A stretch of 64,000 nt of DNA from Lachnospiraceae bacterium (GCA_910574865.1 CAJTDN010000004.1:312300-376299); one strand, 5' to 3'. Shown: positions 1-9,058, numbered from the stretch's first letter. A program made the numbers and translations. The notes: generated by a model not told the origin, from the letters alone.

Positions 1-468
1 CACGGTGTCGGGAGCGGTTCGCTCCCAAATTTTCGCATTCTCTTCGTTGATGACCGGATAACCGAGGATGGCCGCATTCGGACGGTTTTTTGACATGGTC
101 GCCGCGCTCGCCGCCAAATGTCCTCCCGCCGAAAATCCGATGACGGCGACCTTGTCCGCATAGAGCTTCCACTCATCCGCCTTCTCACGAATCAACGCCA
201 TCGCCTGGTCATAATCGTTCAACGGATTCGGCCAGGTCGCGTCCTTCTGCAACGAATAACGCAGGATGAACACATGGTATCCGGCCTTCAAATACGGCAT
301 CGCCACCGGATCCGCCTCGCGGTCGGAACACATCTGGTAACCGCCGCCGGGCAGAATCAGTATCGCCGGACGTTTCGGGATGTTTGCAAACTCCCCGCCA
401 ACCTGCAACAAATACGCCGTCAAAGTGACGTTACGTTCCTCATTTAACACGATTACTTCTGTCTTCAT
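1..468 (-). CDS. alpha/beta hydrolase, acetylesterase-like (C-terminal part cut by window edge)
   Basis: Partial gene; the start codon is at 468 and the reading frame runs off the left edge. The protein begins MKTEVIVLNEERNVTLTAYL, then shows the strand 'ILPGGGY' that carries the oxyanion HGGG-like loop of this family, and the nucleophile elbow GFSAGGH with Ser as the expected catalytic nucleophile. The catalytic Asp and His lie outside the window. This matches short esterases of the BD-FAE/acetylxylan esterase type, which remove acetyl groups from carbohydrates in the cytoplasm (family knowledge). It follows the SGNH esterase on the same strand by about 57 nt, so the two probably form a deacetylation operon. 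An AAGGGG sequence upstream is the likely ribosome site. Substrate is not determined by sequence. Confidence 0.8.
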   Translation of the reverse strand, partial: MKTEVIVLNEERNVTLTAYLLQVGGEFANIPKRPAILILPGGGYQMCSDREADPVAMPYLKAGYHVFILRYSLQKDATWPNPLNDYDQAMALIREKADEWKLYADKVAVIGFSAGGHLAASAATMSKNRPNAAILGYPVINEENAKIWERTAPDTV

Positions 469-525
469 TTTGAATGATGCCCCTTCTTATTTTTTATTAT
501 GAATTGATTGCCACGTGTCCCGCAT

Positions 526-2103
526 TTATAAATCCATCTCGAACGGTGTCGCCGGGATGCCCGCCTCATTATAAAGATTCACCAGATACCAGCTCGTCCT
601 GGCGAACGCCACCTTCACTTTCTTGTCCGTTTCCTCTTCCAACGTCAGCACCAGCTTGTCTTTGTCCGCCTCCGCCGTAAACGCGAGGCCTTCCACGCCG
701 TCCATTTCATCTTCTCCCACTGAAAGCATGGCTTCCTCCGGAATGACCCGCATCGCGGACAATTGCTCACCCTTGATATGTAATCCGGCTCCGGCATTTT
801 CAAAGGTAATCGTAATCTGCCCGCCCTCTCTCGTGGCCGACTTCGCCACCGGCGCGTCACACAAAACCTCCTCGCCGTACACGTAATGGCGCGCCAACAA
901 AGACAAACGCTCCCCGACCGTCTTCTTGTCCTTCGGATGGATGTCAAACTCCTCGCCCACGTCGGCGATGGAACAAAGGTGCGCGCCCGCGACCGTCTTC
1001 GCCACGTCCTCCTGGCATTTGCGGATGATGGGATAATGATTCTTCTTCGTATTGTGGAGCCACCGCTCGTAACCCGGAAGCTGCACGAACAAGAACGGCA
1101 GTTCCTCGCCCCACAGCGCCCGCCAATCGCCAATCAGCCCCGTCAGCATGTCCTTGTACAAGACGTTCATGCCCGGCACGTCGTCATCGCTCTCCCCCTG
1201 ATACCAAAGGATGCCGCGAACCCCGTAAGGTGCGATTGTCTTCAGCATGTGCTCGTATAGGCAGCCCGGGAACGTCTTCGCATCCAAGCTGTTCGCCATT
1301 ATTTCCTCGAAATCGACGCCCTCCGGCAGGTCGGCAAGCATTTTGCTAAACAGCTGCCAAACCTCCTCGTCGCTGAGCGTCCTCGGCAGAACCATTTCCG
1401 AAAACTGGTCGAACGGGTTGCCCTTGTCATTCATCGGGTTGCCACGCTGGCCCGCCCAGTATTCCTCCATGTCGCGCCCCTCGCACTTCTGCTCAAACCA
1501 GCGTATCCACGGCTCACCTACGCGCTCCAACGTTTCCCTGGACATCCACACGCTGGCCGTCGTGCCGCCCCAGTTGCATCCGACGATGCCTACCGGCACG
1601 TCCAAATCCCGCTCCAGCTCTTTCTGAAAATAATATCCGACCGCGCTGAAATAGTCCAAGTCCTCTTTCGTCGCCTTGCGCCAGACAGCCATCCGGCTGT
1701 AATCGAACTCCTCACGCTGGCCGTCATAGCAAACCTCCGGCACATCGTAAAAACGAACCCGGGCATCCTCACAATTCTCAAGAGCCTCCGCCTTATGCTT
1801 CTCGTAGCGCATCGCGAACTCCATGTTCGACTGCCCGCCGGCCAGCCACACTTCCCCGACCGCCACGTCCTCGTACATGAGCGCCTCGTCTCCCGCCTTG
1901 ACCGTCATTGTCTCTGATGCCGATGCCGCAAGTGCCGGAACGGACACGCTCCACGCCCCGCTCTCGTCCGCTTTCGCCTGCGCACTCCGCCCTTGAATCT
2001 CCACCGTCACCTGTGCGCCCGGCTCTGCCGTTCCCCACACGGCGACGGCCTTCTCCCGTTGCAAAATCATCCCACTCTGAAAAATCTCTGCCACTTGCAA
2101 CAT
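526..2103 (-). CDS. sialate O-acetylesterase-type SGNH hydrolase
   Basis: About 525 residues. The block WLAGGQSNMEF (GQSNM, catalytic Ser) near residue 88 and the later 'GILWYQGESD' block are the hallmarks of sialate O-acetylesterases and related carbohydrate acetylesterases. An N-terminal beta-sandwich segment precedes them, as usual. There is no clear signal peptide, so the enzyme is probably cytoplasmic. Two adjacent ATG codons (2106 and 2103) follow an AGGTGG sequence; 2103 gives the better six-base spacing. It is upstream of another esterase on the same strand. The family deacetylates sialic acids or acetylated plant oligosaccharides; with a rhamnosidase/GH3 locus 11 kb away the plant-glycan role is plausible, but this is inference. 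Confidence 0.85.
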   Translation of the reverse strand: MLQVAEIFQSGMILQREKAVAVWGTAEPGAQVTVEIQGRSAQAKADESGAWSVSVPALAASASETMTVKAGDEALMYEDVAVGEVWLAGGQSNMEFAMRYEKHKAEALENCEDARVRFYDVPEVCYDGQREEFDYSRMAVWRKATKEDLDYFSAVGYYFQKELERDLDVPVGIVGCNWGGTTASVWMSRETLERVGEPWIRWFEQKCEGRDMEEYWAGQRGNPMNDKGNPFDQFSEMVLPRTLSDEEVWQLFSKMLADLPEGVDFEEIMANSLDAKTFPGCLYEHMLKTIAPYGVRGILWYQGESDDDVPGMNVLYKDMLTGLIGDWRALWGEELPFLFVQLPGYERWLHNTKKNHYPIIRKCQEDVAKTVAGAHLCSIADVGEEFDIHPKDKKTVGERLSLLARHYVYGEEVLCDAPVAKSATREGGQITITFENAGAGLHIKGEQLSAMRVIPEEAMLSVGEDEMDGVEGLAFTAEADKDKLVLTLEEETDKKVKVAFARTSWYLVNLYNEAGIPATPFEMDL

Positions 2104-2341
2104 CATAATCCACCTTTCCGTGCGCCACACGCGGCATCCACCATAAATGGAGCCGAATATTCACTCCCATGTCAGGAACATCGCATTTGTGTTAACGCAC
2201 CGTTAATTGTATTAATGATATATTAACACCGTTTTTGCAAACATGCAATAGAAAATAGTAGAAATATGCAATTGACCCGAACAAGATAGAAACTTATAAT
2301 GATGATACCAAAGTCAAGCGCATAAAACGGAGGGAATTGAC

Positions 2342-3139
2342 ATGGTTGAAATCATGAAAGAAATTTGTATCGGATGCGGCGCATGTGTACGGGAATGTCC
2401 GGTAAGAAATCTGACAATGGAAAATGAGAAAGCGTCCGTGAAAAGAAGCTGCATGGAATGCGGACATTGCTTTGCCATCTGTCCCCAAAAAGCGATAAAC
2501 ATCTCAGGCTACCCTTCGGATGGAATTATCGAATTTGTAAATCAAACATCCCTTGTTAACGGAGAGGAATTTTTGCGTCTTATCAAGAGCCGGAGAAGCA
2601 TCCGCGATTATCAGGAAAAGAGCATTGCTAAAGAGACATGGGAAAAAATATTAGAGGCCGGACGTTTTACGGCTACCAGCGGTAACGGACAGGATTTAAA
2701 ATATGTCGTGGTTCAAGACGAACTGGAAACGGTAAAGAAATATGTCTGGGATGGCTTTGCGGCTCTGATAGAGCAGCTAAAAAAATCAAGAGGGGACACA
2801 AGCCCCCTGGTACGGCAGCTTCGTTCCATGAACGCCGTCCACCTGGCGTCACAGGATGACCGATTGTTCTTCAACGCGCCGGCTTTGTTGGTCATTACAT
2901 CGGCATCCCCCCTGGATGGCGGTCTCGCCGCCTCCAACATTGAATTGATGGCACATGCAGAAGGGCTCGGCGTCTTATTCAGCGGCTTCATTCAACGGGC
3001 GCTTGCGTTGAACGAGGATGCATGTGATTATCTGAAAGTCGAAAAGACACAAATTTGTGCTTGTATGTTGCTTGGATATCCAAACGTGGAATATCGCCGC
3101 TCCGTACCTAGAAAGGCAGCACAAATCACATGGAAATAG
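2342..3139 (+). CDS. ferredoxin-nitroreductase fusion protein
   Basis: 265 residues in two parts. Residues about 5-60 carry two 4Fe-4S motifs, CIGCGACVRECP and CMECGHCFAICP, as in bacterial 2[4Fe-4S] ferredoxins. From about residue 80 the protein is a nitroreductase-fold flavoprotein ('SRRSIRDYQEK', an FMN-binding Arg region, then 'ATSGNGQ' and a C-terminal 'LLGYPNVEYRR' block). Such fusions are common in anaerobic Firmicutes; they pass electrons from low-potential donors to an FMN site acting on nitro compounds, quinones or unknown substrates. GGAGGG lies 6 nt before the ATG. It appears to be a single-gene unit. The physiological substrate is unknown. Confidence 0.9.
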   Translation: MVEIMKEICIGCGACVRECPVRNLTMENEKASVKRSCMECGHCFAICPQKAINISGYPSDGIIEFVNQTSLVNGEEFLRLIKSRRSIRDYQEKSIAKETWEKILEAGRFTATSGNGQDLKYVVVQDELETVKKYVWDGFAALIEQLKKSRGDTSPLVRQLRSMNAVHLASQDDRLFFNAPALLVITSASPLDGGLAASNIELMAHAEGLGVLFSGFIQRALALNEDACDYLKVEKTQICACMLLGYPNVEYRRSVPRKAAQITWK

Positions 3140-3318
3140 CGAGGGAACCTTTGGAATCCAACACGCGCCCCAATGACTGCAAAGAAGCGCCGCGATTGCA
3201 CATCACGATATCTTTTAACACCACCGTGAGCAACCGAAACAAGAAGATGTTGCGAGAGCGCGTAATTCGTGGTATTATGGATGGGAGCAAAAGACCACGC
3301 ACGCGAGGAGGAACTTTT

Positions 3319-3582
3319 ATGGGACGCAGGGATTCTTTCTTACAAGTCAAATTATCAGACAAGCAGAAAGAAAAGCTAAAGGCCGAAATCAAGGCCTTCT
3401 ATTTAGACGAGCGGGGCGAGGAAATCGGTATGATCGAGCAGATGCAGTTACTGGATTTGTTCGAGCGAAAAATGGCGCCCCTGATTTACAACAAGGCGCT
3501 TGACGATGCCAAAAGATGGCACGCGCAGATGATGGAGAATTTTGAGGCCGATTATTACGCCTTATATAAAAATGAAGATTAA
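3319..3582 (+). CDS. DUF2164 family protein
   Basis: 87 residues starting at MGRRDSF after the ribosome site GCGAGGAGG; an in-frame ATG at 3130 is upstream but lies inside the preceding gene and has no ribosome site. The middle, 'FYLDERGEEIGMIEQMQLLDLF' with 'APLIYNKALDDAK' following, is the conserved core of DUF2164, a small helical family in Firmicutes of unknown function. It is followed at once by a strong intrinsic terminator. No partner gene is evident. Confidence 0.8.
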   Translation: MGRRDSFLQVKLSDKQKEKLKAEIKAFYLDERGEEIGMIEQMQLLDLFERKMAPLIYNKALDDAKRWHAQMMENFEADYYALYKNED

Positions 3583-3601
3583 ACTTTTTGTCTTTCCACA
3601 A

Positions 3602-3630
3602 CGCCCCGGGAAAACAACCCCGGGGCGTTT
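3602..3630 (+). terminator. rho-independent terminator after DUF2164 gene
   Basis: Near-perfect GC hairpin CGCCCCGGG / CCCGGGGCG with a short A-rich loop, followed by TTT. It lies 20 nt after the stop at 3582 and also separates this gene from the convergent gene ending at 3641. Confidence 0.85.
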
Positions 3631-3640
3631 GTATGCATAA

Positions 3641-4417
3641 TTATCGAATACCTTTCTCCATTCTTTTTTCATATGAATTTGTTCGTTCCAAGCTTTTTCC
3701 GCTTGCACTTCCGTCATTTTCCAACAAACCTTTGAAACCCAAATAGGAATCAAAACCAAGCATGTATATTGCGACGGCCATGGACATGTCATCCATCTCC
3801 CGGCCTGACGCGGCAACTACTTCTTCCAACTGTTGCAGTACCGTGTCATGCGGAACCTGCACTTTTCCACCTTGCTTTACCACTGTTTCTATCACGTCCG
3901 GAAGAACCATGCACATGTCGCGAAACGCGTTTTTCTCTCCCGTCGTCATCGCATAAAACTGATCCAGGCTTACACGCCTTATCCTTTTGTGGGATACGCG
4001 TGTTTTGTTGTTTAAAGCAAATCCTAACTCTATGTTTTGTTGCTTCTGGGCCGCCATTTCCACAAGAAAACAAGCTGAATCTTCATCATTTAATAATTGA
4101 TTTTGCATTCTAATGTATGCTTTTCTTATTAACGATGGAGACATTCTATCATATCTGTTTTCTATCTCTGCACATATCATGTGAATAACATCCCCATCTG
4201 GTAATACAATTCCCTGCTTATCTTGATAAACCACATCCCAATCGCCTTTATTCCCTTTTTCAGATACATTACAATTATCTATGCATCGAAATATTTCCTT
4301 ATGGAAATATTTTCTTCTATCATTAGTCAGTATTTCATCATAGCCGTACTCTTCTATCGTTATCACTACACATTTTGCCAAATCTTCCTCAGATATAAAA
4401 TTCAAGGGCCATTCCAT
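3641..4417 (-). CDS. Eco47II-family restriction endonuclease-like protein, probably inactive
   Basis: 258 residues from ATG 4417, nine bases after GGAGG; the frame stays open upstream but only into a repeat. The C-terminal two thirds resembles Eco47II-type enzymes (GGNCC/GGWCC cutters): 'KAYIRMQNQLLNDEDSACFL', 'VSHKRIRRVSLDQFY', 'LPDVIETVV' and a final 'MYMLGFDSYLGF'-like tail (here IYMLGFDSYLGF). The N-terminal region is shorter than I recall for the family. Where the family has an ELKNKHNTM-like PD-(D/E)xK strand, this protein reads AEIENRYDRMS, so the catalytic Lys of ExK is Glu. No methyltransferase gene is near. Both facts suggest a dead, solitary remnant of a restriction-modification system. 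Family assignment is from memory of the family, not from a search. Confidence 0.6.
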   Translation of the reverse strand: MEWPLNFISEEDLAKCVVITIEEYGYDEILTNDRRKYFHKEIFRCIDNCNVSEKGNKGDWDVVYQDKQGIVLPDGDVIHMICAEIENRYDRMSPSLIRKAYIRMQNQLLNDEDSACFLVEMAAQKQQNIELGFALNNKTRVSHKRIRRVSLDQFYAMTTGEKNAFRDMCMVLPDVIETVVKQGGKVQVPHDTVLQQLEEVVAASGREMDDMSMAVAIYMLGFDSYLGFKGLLENDGSASGKSLERTNSYEKRMEKGIR

Positions 4418-4453
4418 AACATAATTCCTCCAACAGATTATCATCAATATCTC

Positions 4454-4732
4454 TAGCGTCGGTGTACAGAAGGCAACACGGTCGATGAAGGGCATATTTC
4501 CCCCTTTTCGTCGTTACTTTCACTCCGCGTACGTCCTTGTACGCGTCGCTCAAGTGCCTTGAAAGGGGGGAAATATGCCTCTTCACGACTCTGCGACCTC
4601 ACCCATAGGGATTTCAAGGGTTTTCAAGGAAGATGAATGAGGCGTACAAGGACGTACGCCGACTGAAGATGACGCTGAAAACCCTTGAAATCACATGGGC
4701 TGAGGCGTGTTGCCCTCCGTACACCGACGCTA
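4454..4732. repeat. MITE-like palindromic element, full-length copy A
   Basis: Bounded by TA|GCGTCGGTGTAC on the left and its complement GTACACCGACGC|TA on the right, which fits terminal inverted repeats with a TA target duplication. Inside are imperfect inverted segments (for example GTACGTCCTTGTACGC on the left half and GCGTACAAGGACGTACG on the right) that would fold the element into one long hairpin. No transposase is encoded. Two shorter relatives occur at 28761-28876 and 31172-31238. It lies directly upstream of the endonuclease-like gene. Confidence 0.8.
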
Positions 4733-4919
4733 ACAAATGCTATTGTACCAGAAATATTCGAATCTCACAATCTTATTTTTCACTGAATATCTCACCACAA
4801 AAAAAGGATGGAAGAACGTCCTCTCATCTCGCTCTTCCATCCTGTCACATTATGATTCACTTACATTTCTCAACCACGGCAAGGCACTCAAATCCCTCTG
4901 CCAACGCGTTCTTAACCCC

Positions 4920-6026
4920 TTACATCCATTCCTCCGGCGACGTCCAGCCGCGTTTCCCCAAAAACTTCTCCAAATCCATCTTTGCCATTTCCTCCTTCGA
5001 CAAATTCGAATTCATCATTCTCGCCCAGCCGCTCTTCGGCGCGTCGCCCGTCACGGCCATCTCCGGCCGCAAACGGTTCATCATCGGTTCCCCGGCCTCG
5101 AACCTGCGGGCGTTTTCCCTGATGATTTCAAGGCTCCGTCCCGTCCGATGCGGCACCTGCGGCGTGCAGTGCGGCGTGATGTACACGTTCTTCTGTTTCC
5201 AAAGCGGGCTGTCGGCCCCCAGCGGCTCCTCCTCACATACGTCCAGGCCCGCGCCGCCGATTTCCCCGTTCTCCAACGCCCAAATCAAGTCCTCGGTACA
5301 AACGACGCCGCCCCTGGCCATGTTGACCAAAAACGCGTCCTTTTTCATCTTTTTAAATGCCTCGGCATTCATCAGGTGGTGCGTCTCGTCCGTCAAGGCA
5401 AGGGTCAAAATGACAAAATCCGACTCTTCCAGAAGCGAATCCACCCCGTCCCCTTCCGATGCCACAAGCTTGCGCGTAACATAGTCATAGCCATTTATCG
5501 GGTATTTGTCATAAGCTATAATTTTCATGCCAAACGCGTGCAGGCGGTCGGCAAGCATTTTTCCGTTATTCCCCATCCCGATAATGCCTGCCGTGCGCCC
5601 ATAAAGCCCGCGCCACGCATTCGACCCTTCCACGCCCCAATGGCAGGCCTCCTGCGCCGCCAGAAGTTCTTTCGTGTGATAGCAATATTGCATCATGAAA
5701 TAAATGCAGTGCTCGGCCAGCACCGGAGCGGAACGCCCCGCGGCCCCCGTCACGAAACAACCCTTGGCGAACACCTCCGGGCGGGCGGAACCATTCAACC
5801 CGGCATGGTCACAATGAATCCATTTTAACGTATTTTCACCGAGCAGGCAATCATCCACGTCCCCCATGATGATGGCCGCATCCGCGTCCTTAACCTCCTC
5901 GGCCAATTTCTCCTTGTCATAAAAATCCACGTAGACGAACTTGGCGTCCGGGAATATGTAACGCAACGTGTGCATGTCCTCCTTGTTGTACCAGACGGTC
6001 GTCACGACCTTGTTAAGCTTCGGCAT
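4920..6026 (-). CDS. D-isomer-specific 2-hydroxyacid dehydrogenase
   Basis: 368 residues from ATG 6026, eight bases after GGAGA; a further in-frame ATG at 6065 has no ribosome site. The Rossmann motif 'GIIGMGNNGKMLADRLHAFG' is followed by the Arg motif 'LVNMARGGVV' and the Glu/His region ('VCEEEPLG' then 'ITPHCTPQVP'), the usual order of NAD-dependent D-2-hydroxyacid dehydrogenases. The family reduces 2-keto acids to D-hydroxyacids or works on phosphoglycerate, formate or glyoxylate; the substrate cannot be told here. Divergent from a TetR regulator at 6285. Confidence 0.9.
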   Translation of the reverse strand: MPKLNKVVTTVWYNKEDMHTLRYIFPDAKFVYVDFYDKEKLAEEVKDADAAIIMGDVDDCLLGENTLKWIHCDHAGLNGSARPEVFAKGCFVTGAAGRSAPVLAEHCIYFMMQYCYHTKELLAAQEACHWGVEGSNAWRGLYGRTAGIIGMGNNGKMLADRLHAFGMKIIAYDKYPINGYDYVTRKLVASEGDGVDSLLEESDFVILTLALTDETHHLMNAEAFKKMKKDAFLVNMARGGVVCTEDLIWALENGEIGGAGLDVCEEEPLGADSPLWKQKNVYITPHCTPQVPHRTGRSLEIIRENARRFEAGEPMMNRLRPEMAVTGDAPKSGWARMMNSNLSKEEMAKMDLEKFLGKRGWTSPEEWM

Positions 6027-6083
6027 CGTAAAGTTCTCCTTTCCATCCTTCCTTTTTACAGACACGTCCCTATTTGGAACTAT

Positions 6084-6115
6084 CCATTTCCCGACAGCCC
6101 CAACATCATGATATA
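6084..6115. repeat. short interspersed repeat CCATTTCCCGACAGCCCC
   Basis: The 32-nt stretch beginning CCATTTCCCGACAGCCCC and ending in AACATCAT plus an AT-rich tail is nearly identical to 41697-41728, and its core appears in the other orientation near 30682. At 41687-41712 the core is one arm of a GGGGCTGTC / GACAGCCCC hairpin. It lies in the gap between the dehydrogenase and the TetR gene. Confidence 0.6.
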
Positions 6116-6284
6116 TTTATAGAAGATTTTCCGTTTTCACGCAAGCACGTTTTTGATATCGTCTGCCTTATTTTGCCCTGTTCGCCTTTCCAAAATCACC
6201 ATTTGCCAAATCTCAAAAAAACTGTTATACTGTCAAAGACACAATTCATTTATTTTTAAACGTAAGAAATAATGGTGAACAATA

Positions 6285-6932
6285 ATGGACAAAGCAGCTT
6301 ATTTTGAACAACTCCGCCAAAAAAGGCGAAACGACATTCTTGATGCCGCCCAGGACATGATTTTGCAGCAAGGGATGGATGACTTCAACATCCAGCAGCT
6401 TGCGCGCAAGCTGGATCTTTCCACGGTGACATTGTACAAATATTTTAAAAACAGTGAGGACATCGCGCTGGCATTACAAGAACGCATCCTTGAAACGCAA
6501 AAGCCCCCACTGCCCAAACTCGTGTCAGACTGCAACCCACTGACCCTTTTTTCGGATTTTCATCGGGTACTTTACCGGGACGTGCTTAAAAACCGGGAGC
6601 GCGTGACGTTGCTCGCGCTTTTCGAGACATACCTGCGCAACAAGCCCCACCCCACCGGGGAGCGGTCGGCATTTTGGACTTACGCTTCACAAATAAGGCA
6701 CTTCATGGAACAACTGTTGGAAAAAGCACAATCGCAAGGCTTGATTTTCGGCTCCGTCTCCACGGATGACGCGTTCGATTTTATCATGAGCCTAAATGTC
6801 GCATTCATTCGGCAAATCGGGCTGATGGAAGACGAATGCTTTAAGCTCGAAGAAAAAACGATTAAACGGCAGATTGAACAACTGCTGGACTTATTCCTCT
6901 TATATTTAAAAACTGGCGGCACCACGCCATAA
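6285..6932 (+). CDS. TetR/AcrR family transcriptional regulator
   Basis: 215 residues. The N-terminus has the typical TetR DNA-binding domain: 'RRNDILDAAQDMILQQG' helix 1, then 'QQLARKLDLSTVTLYKYFKN' (helix-turn-helix with the TLYKYF recognition helix). The C-terminal ligand domain is not specific. It is divergent from the hydroxyacid dehydrogenase at 6026 and convergent with the AzlCD genes; TetR regulators often control a divergent neighbour, so the dehydrogenase is the likeliest target (inference). Confidence 0.9.
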   Translation: MDKAAYFEQLRQKRRNDILDAAQDMILQQGMDDFNIQQLARKLDLSTVTLYKYFKNSEDIALALQERILETQKPPLPKLVSDCNPLTLFSDFHRVLYRDVLKNRERVTLLALFETYLRNKPHPTGERSAFWTYASQIRHFMEQLLEKAQSQGLIFGSVSTDDAFDFIMSLNVAFIRQIGLMEDECFKLEEKTIKRQIEQLLDLFLLYLKTGGTTP

Positions 6933-6972
6933 AACTTATTCACCCCATATTTAAAGAACGACGCCACCCGCT

Positions 6973-7281
6973 TCACGCCAGTATGTGGACCAGCCACTCC
7001 GCCACGAACACCGTCACGCAAGCCCCCGCGGCCACGGCCACCAGGCCGCGTTCCTTCAGCGCGAGGACGACCGCCACGACCATCCCTGCGGCCGCGCTTA
7101 GCAGGCTCCCGGTAGCGTAAAATACCGCCGGAAGCGTCATGGCCGTCAGGCAGGTATACGGCACATAATAAAGAAACGACTTAATATACTTGTTCTTAAT
7201 CTTTTTTCGAAACGCGGTCAACGGAATCATGCGAATCAAATACGTCACGATTGCCATCACCGCGATATACACGTAAATCAC
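6973..7281 (-). CDS. azlD: AzlD-like branched-chain amino acid transport subunit
   Basis: 102 residues with a GTG start at 7281, eight bases after GGAG; the open frame extends upstream to 7362, but that part (rich in Cys, Lys and Glu) is not AzlD-like and lacks a ribosome site. Three to four hydrophobic segments, including 'YLIRMIPLTAF' and 'YVPYTCLTAMTLPAVFYA', are the AzlD signature. AzlD is the small partner of AzlC in a two-subunit exporter of branched-chain amino acids. It follows azlC on the same strand with about 96 nt between, probably one transcript. Confidence 0.85.
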   Translation of the reverse strand: MIYVYIAVMAIVTYLIRMIPLTAFRKKIKNKYIKSFLYYVPYTCLTAMTLPAVFYATGSLLSAAAGMVVAVVLALKERGLVAVAAGACVTVFVAEWLVHILA

Positions 7282-7377
7282 GACTTTTACTCCTTTGTCA
7301 CAATTTTCCTTGTTCTTCGTTTCACTGCACGATAGCGTACCGCCGACTTCCAATACGCCCACTGCAAGACCATTTCT

Positions 7378-8100
7378 TCATGGTTGCGCCTCCTCCCTCA
7401 CCGGGAACAATACCGCCCCCAGGGCGGCCGCCACCGCCGTACAAATGATGATGGACATCCCCGCCGAGATGCCCGAAAATATCGGCACGTAATAAATCAC
7501 ACAGCTTAACGCCGCCGCCAAAATGACCACGAACAACACCGGCCGCGCCTTTTTCGCCACCGGCACCACCACCGCGACAAACATTCCATACAAGGCCACG
7601 CTCAATGCATTGCCCAAGGGCTTCGGCAGAATGCCGCCCGCCACCGCCCCGAGGATGGTGCCAAGCGTCCAACCAAGTATCGGCAGGATTTGCAACCCGG
7701 CCATGTAAGGAAACGTCAGGCTCTTTGCATGGCCCATCGCCACGGCGAAAATCTCGTCCGTGTTGGCGAACGCCACGACAAGCCGCTGCCACAGCGTCAT
7801 TCCCTCCGATAATTTCTGCGAGAGCGACAGGCTCATCAGGGCATATCGCAGGTTGATGATAAACTGCGTCAAAATCAATTCCAAAATCGTGCCGCCCGCC
7901 GCTATAATCTGAATTCCGGCAAACTGCCCCGCGCTCGTCACGTTCGTCAGGCTCATCAAAGCTCCTTGAAACACGGAAAGCCCGCCGGACACCGCCATGA
8001 TTCCCACGCTAAAACTGACCGAAAGATACCCCAGCGCGATGGGGACGCCGTCCTTCAGCCCCTTTTTAAATTCGCCGTTTATTAGAATATTCTTTTCCAT
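7378..8100 (-). CDS. azlC: AzlC family ABC-independent amino acid exporter, large subunit
   Basis: 240 residues with six or more membrane segments. 'FKKGLKDGVPIALGYLSVSFSVGI' near the start, 'TSAGQFAG' and 'LRYALMSLSLSQKL' are typical AzlC blocks. The protein sits in the cytoplasmic membrane and, with AzlD, exports branched-chain amino acids or analogues such as azaleucine (family knowledge). The two genes are adjacent in the usual order. No regulator gene is directly attached, although a TetR gene lies convergently downstream. Confidence 0.9.
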   Translation of the reverse strand: MEKNILINGEFKKGLKDGVPIALGYLSVSFSVGIMAVSGGLSVFQGALMSLTNVTSAGQFAGIQIIAAGGTILELILTQFIINLRYALMSLSLSQKLSEGMTLWQRLVVAFANTDEIFAVAMGHAKSLTFPYMAGLQILPILGWTLGTILGAVAGGILPKPLGNALSVALYGMFVAVVVPVAKKARPVLFVVILAAALSCVIYYVPIFSGISAGMSIIICTAVAAALGAVLFPVREEAQP

Positions 8101-8231
8101 TTACTCAAACCGCTTCCATCCTTTTCGTCTAACTTTGAACAAAAAACTGATAACCTATGCCACTCACACACATTATACTCTCCCCCCTTTTAAAACACAA
8201 TAAAAACCTTCCCCATCCCACAAAGTTTAAT

Positions 8232-8261
8232 ACCGTTCACGCTCCGAAACCGACGGATTAT
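8232..8261 (+). promoter_or_regulatory. LytTR-type direct repeat, candidate response-regulator operator 1
   Basis: ACCGTTCAC, 12 bases, ACGGATTAT: two imperfect direct repeats with 12-bp spacing, the layout of LytTR-domain binding sites. The surrounding 32 nt (8235-8266) recur at 13179-13210 with one mismatch, upstream of the rhamnosidase gene. Here the site is about 35 nt upstream of a TATAAT at 8301 and about 85 nt before the response regulator gene, so autoregulation is likely (inference). Confidence 0.6.
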
Positions 8262-8347
8262 GCAAACAAACACGATTCCCGCTTGCTATTTTTAACGATT
8301 TATAATAGGATTAAGGAAGAAAACTCTGCACACATGAGGAGGGCCTT

Positions 8348-9058
8348 ATGATTCGGATAGCCATAGTGGACGACGACCCGCACGACAGGAAGGTCTTACG
8401 GGAGCATTTAATAACCTACGAAACGAATTCCAAGGAAAAATTTGAAATATCCGAATTTGACGACGGCGAAAAGCTTGTAAAAGACTACCAGCCCGCTTTC
8501 GACATCATCCTTCTGGATATCGAGATGGAAAAGATGGACGGGATGACGGCCGCGGAGCACGTCCGCGAGATTGATAACAGCGTCGTCATCATCTTCCTCA
8601 CCAACATGCCGCAGTACGCCATTCGCGGCTATGCCGTGGAGGCGTTGGACTACGTGCTAAAGCCCGTCTCCTATTACGCGTTCGAACAGTGCCTTTCGCG
8701 CGCCCTGAAGCGGCGGCAAAAGCGCGGCGATGCCTTTTTGCGCATTTCCGCCGGAAAAGGAACCCTGCGAAGGATTCGCCTTTCCTCGATTTACTATGTG
8801 GAAATACAAGGCCACACGCTGATTTACTACACGAAGGACGGCGAATTTTCAACCACGGGCGCCATCCGTGACATCGAACAGCAAGTAAATGACCGTTTTT
8901 TCCGTTGCAATAAATGTTACCTTGTAAACCTTGAGCATGTGGAAAGTCTCAAGGGCAATTTTGCCATGGTCGGCGGGTACGAGGTGCAAATCAGCCGCGC
9001 CAAGAAAAAGGCCCTTCTGGACGCGCTGAACAATTATCTGAAAGAGGTGTCAAAATGA
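8348..9058 (+). CDS. LytTR-family response regulator
   Basis: 236 residues. A receiver domain (acidic pocket 'IVDDD', phospho-acceptor Asp57 in 'IILLDIEM', Thr in 'FLTNMP', Lys in 'YVLKP') is followed by a LytTR DNA-binding domain ('RLSSIYYVEIQGHTLIYYT', 'FFRCNKCYLVNLEHVES'). GAGG lies just before the ATG. The stop overlaps the kinase start (ATGA at 9055), so the two are translationally coupled. A direct repeat fitting a LytTR site precedes this gene and the GH78 gene, which suggests control of rhamnoside use. AgrA/VirR-like relatives respond to peptides, others to small metabolites; the signal here is unknown. Confidence 0.93.
   Translation: MIRIAIVDDDPHDRKVLREHLITYETNSKEKFEISEFDDGEKLVKDYQPAFDIILLDIEMEKMDGMTAAEHVREIDNSVVIIFLTNMPQYAIRGYAVEALDYVLKPVSYYAFEQCLSRALKRRQKRGDAFLRISAGKGTLRRIRLSSIYYVEIQGHTLIYYTKDGEFSTTGAIRDIEQQVNDRFFRCNKCYLVNLEHVESLKGNFAMVGGYEVQISRAKKKALLDALNNYLKEVSK

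Noticed and set aside
4633..5484. Long plus-strand open frames opposite the hydroxyacid dehydrogenase
   Set aside because: No family pattern or ribosome site; shadows of the minus-strand gene, as are similar long frames opposite jetC.
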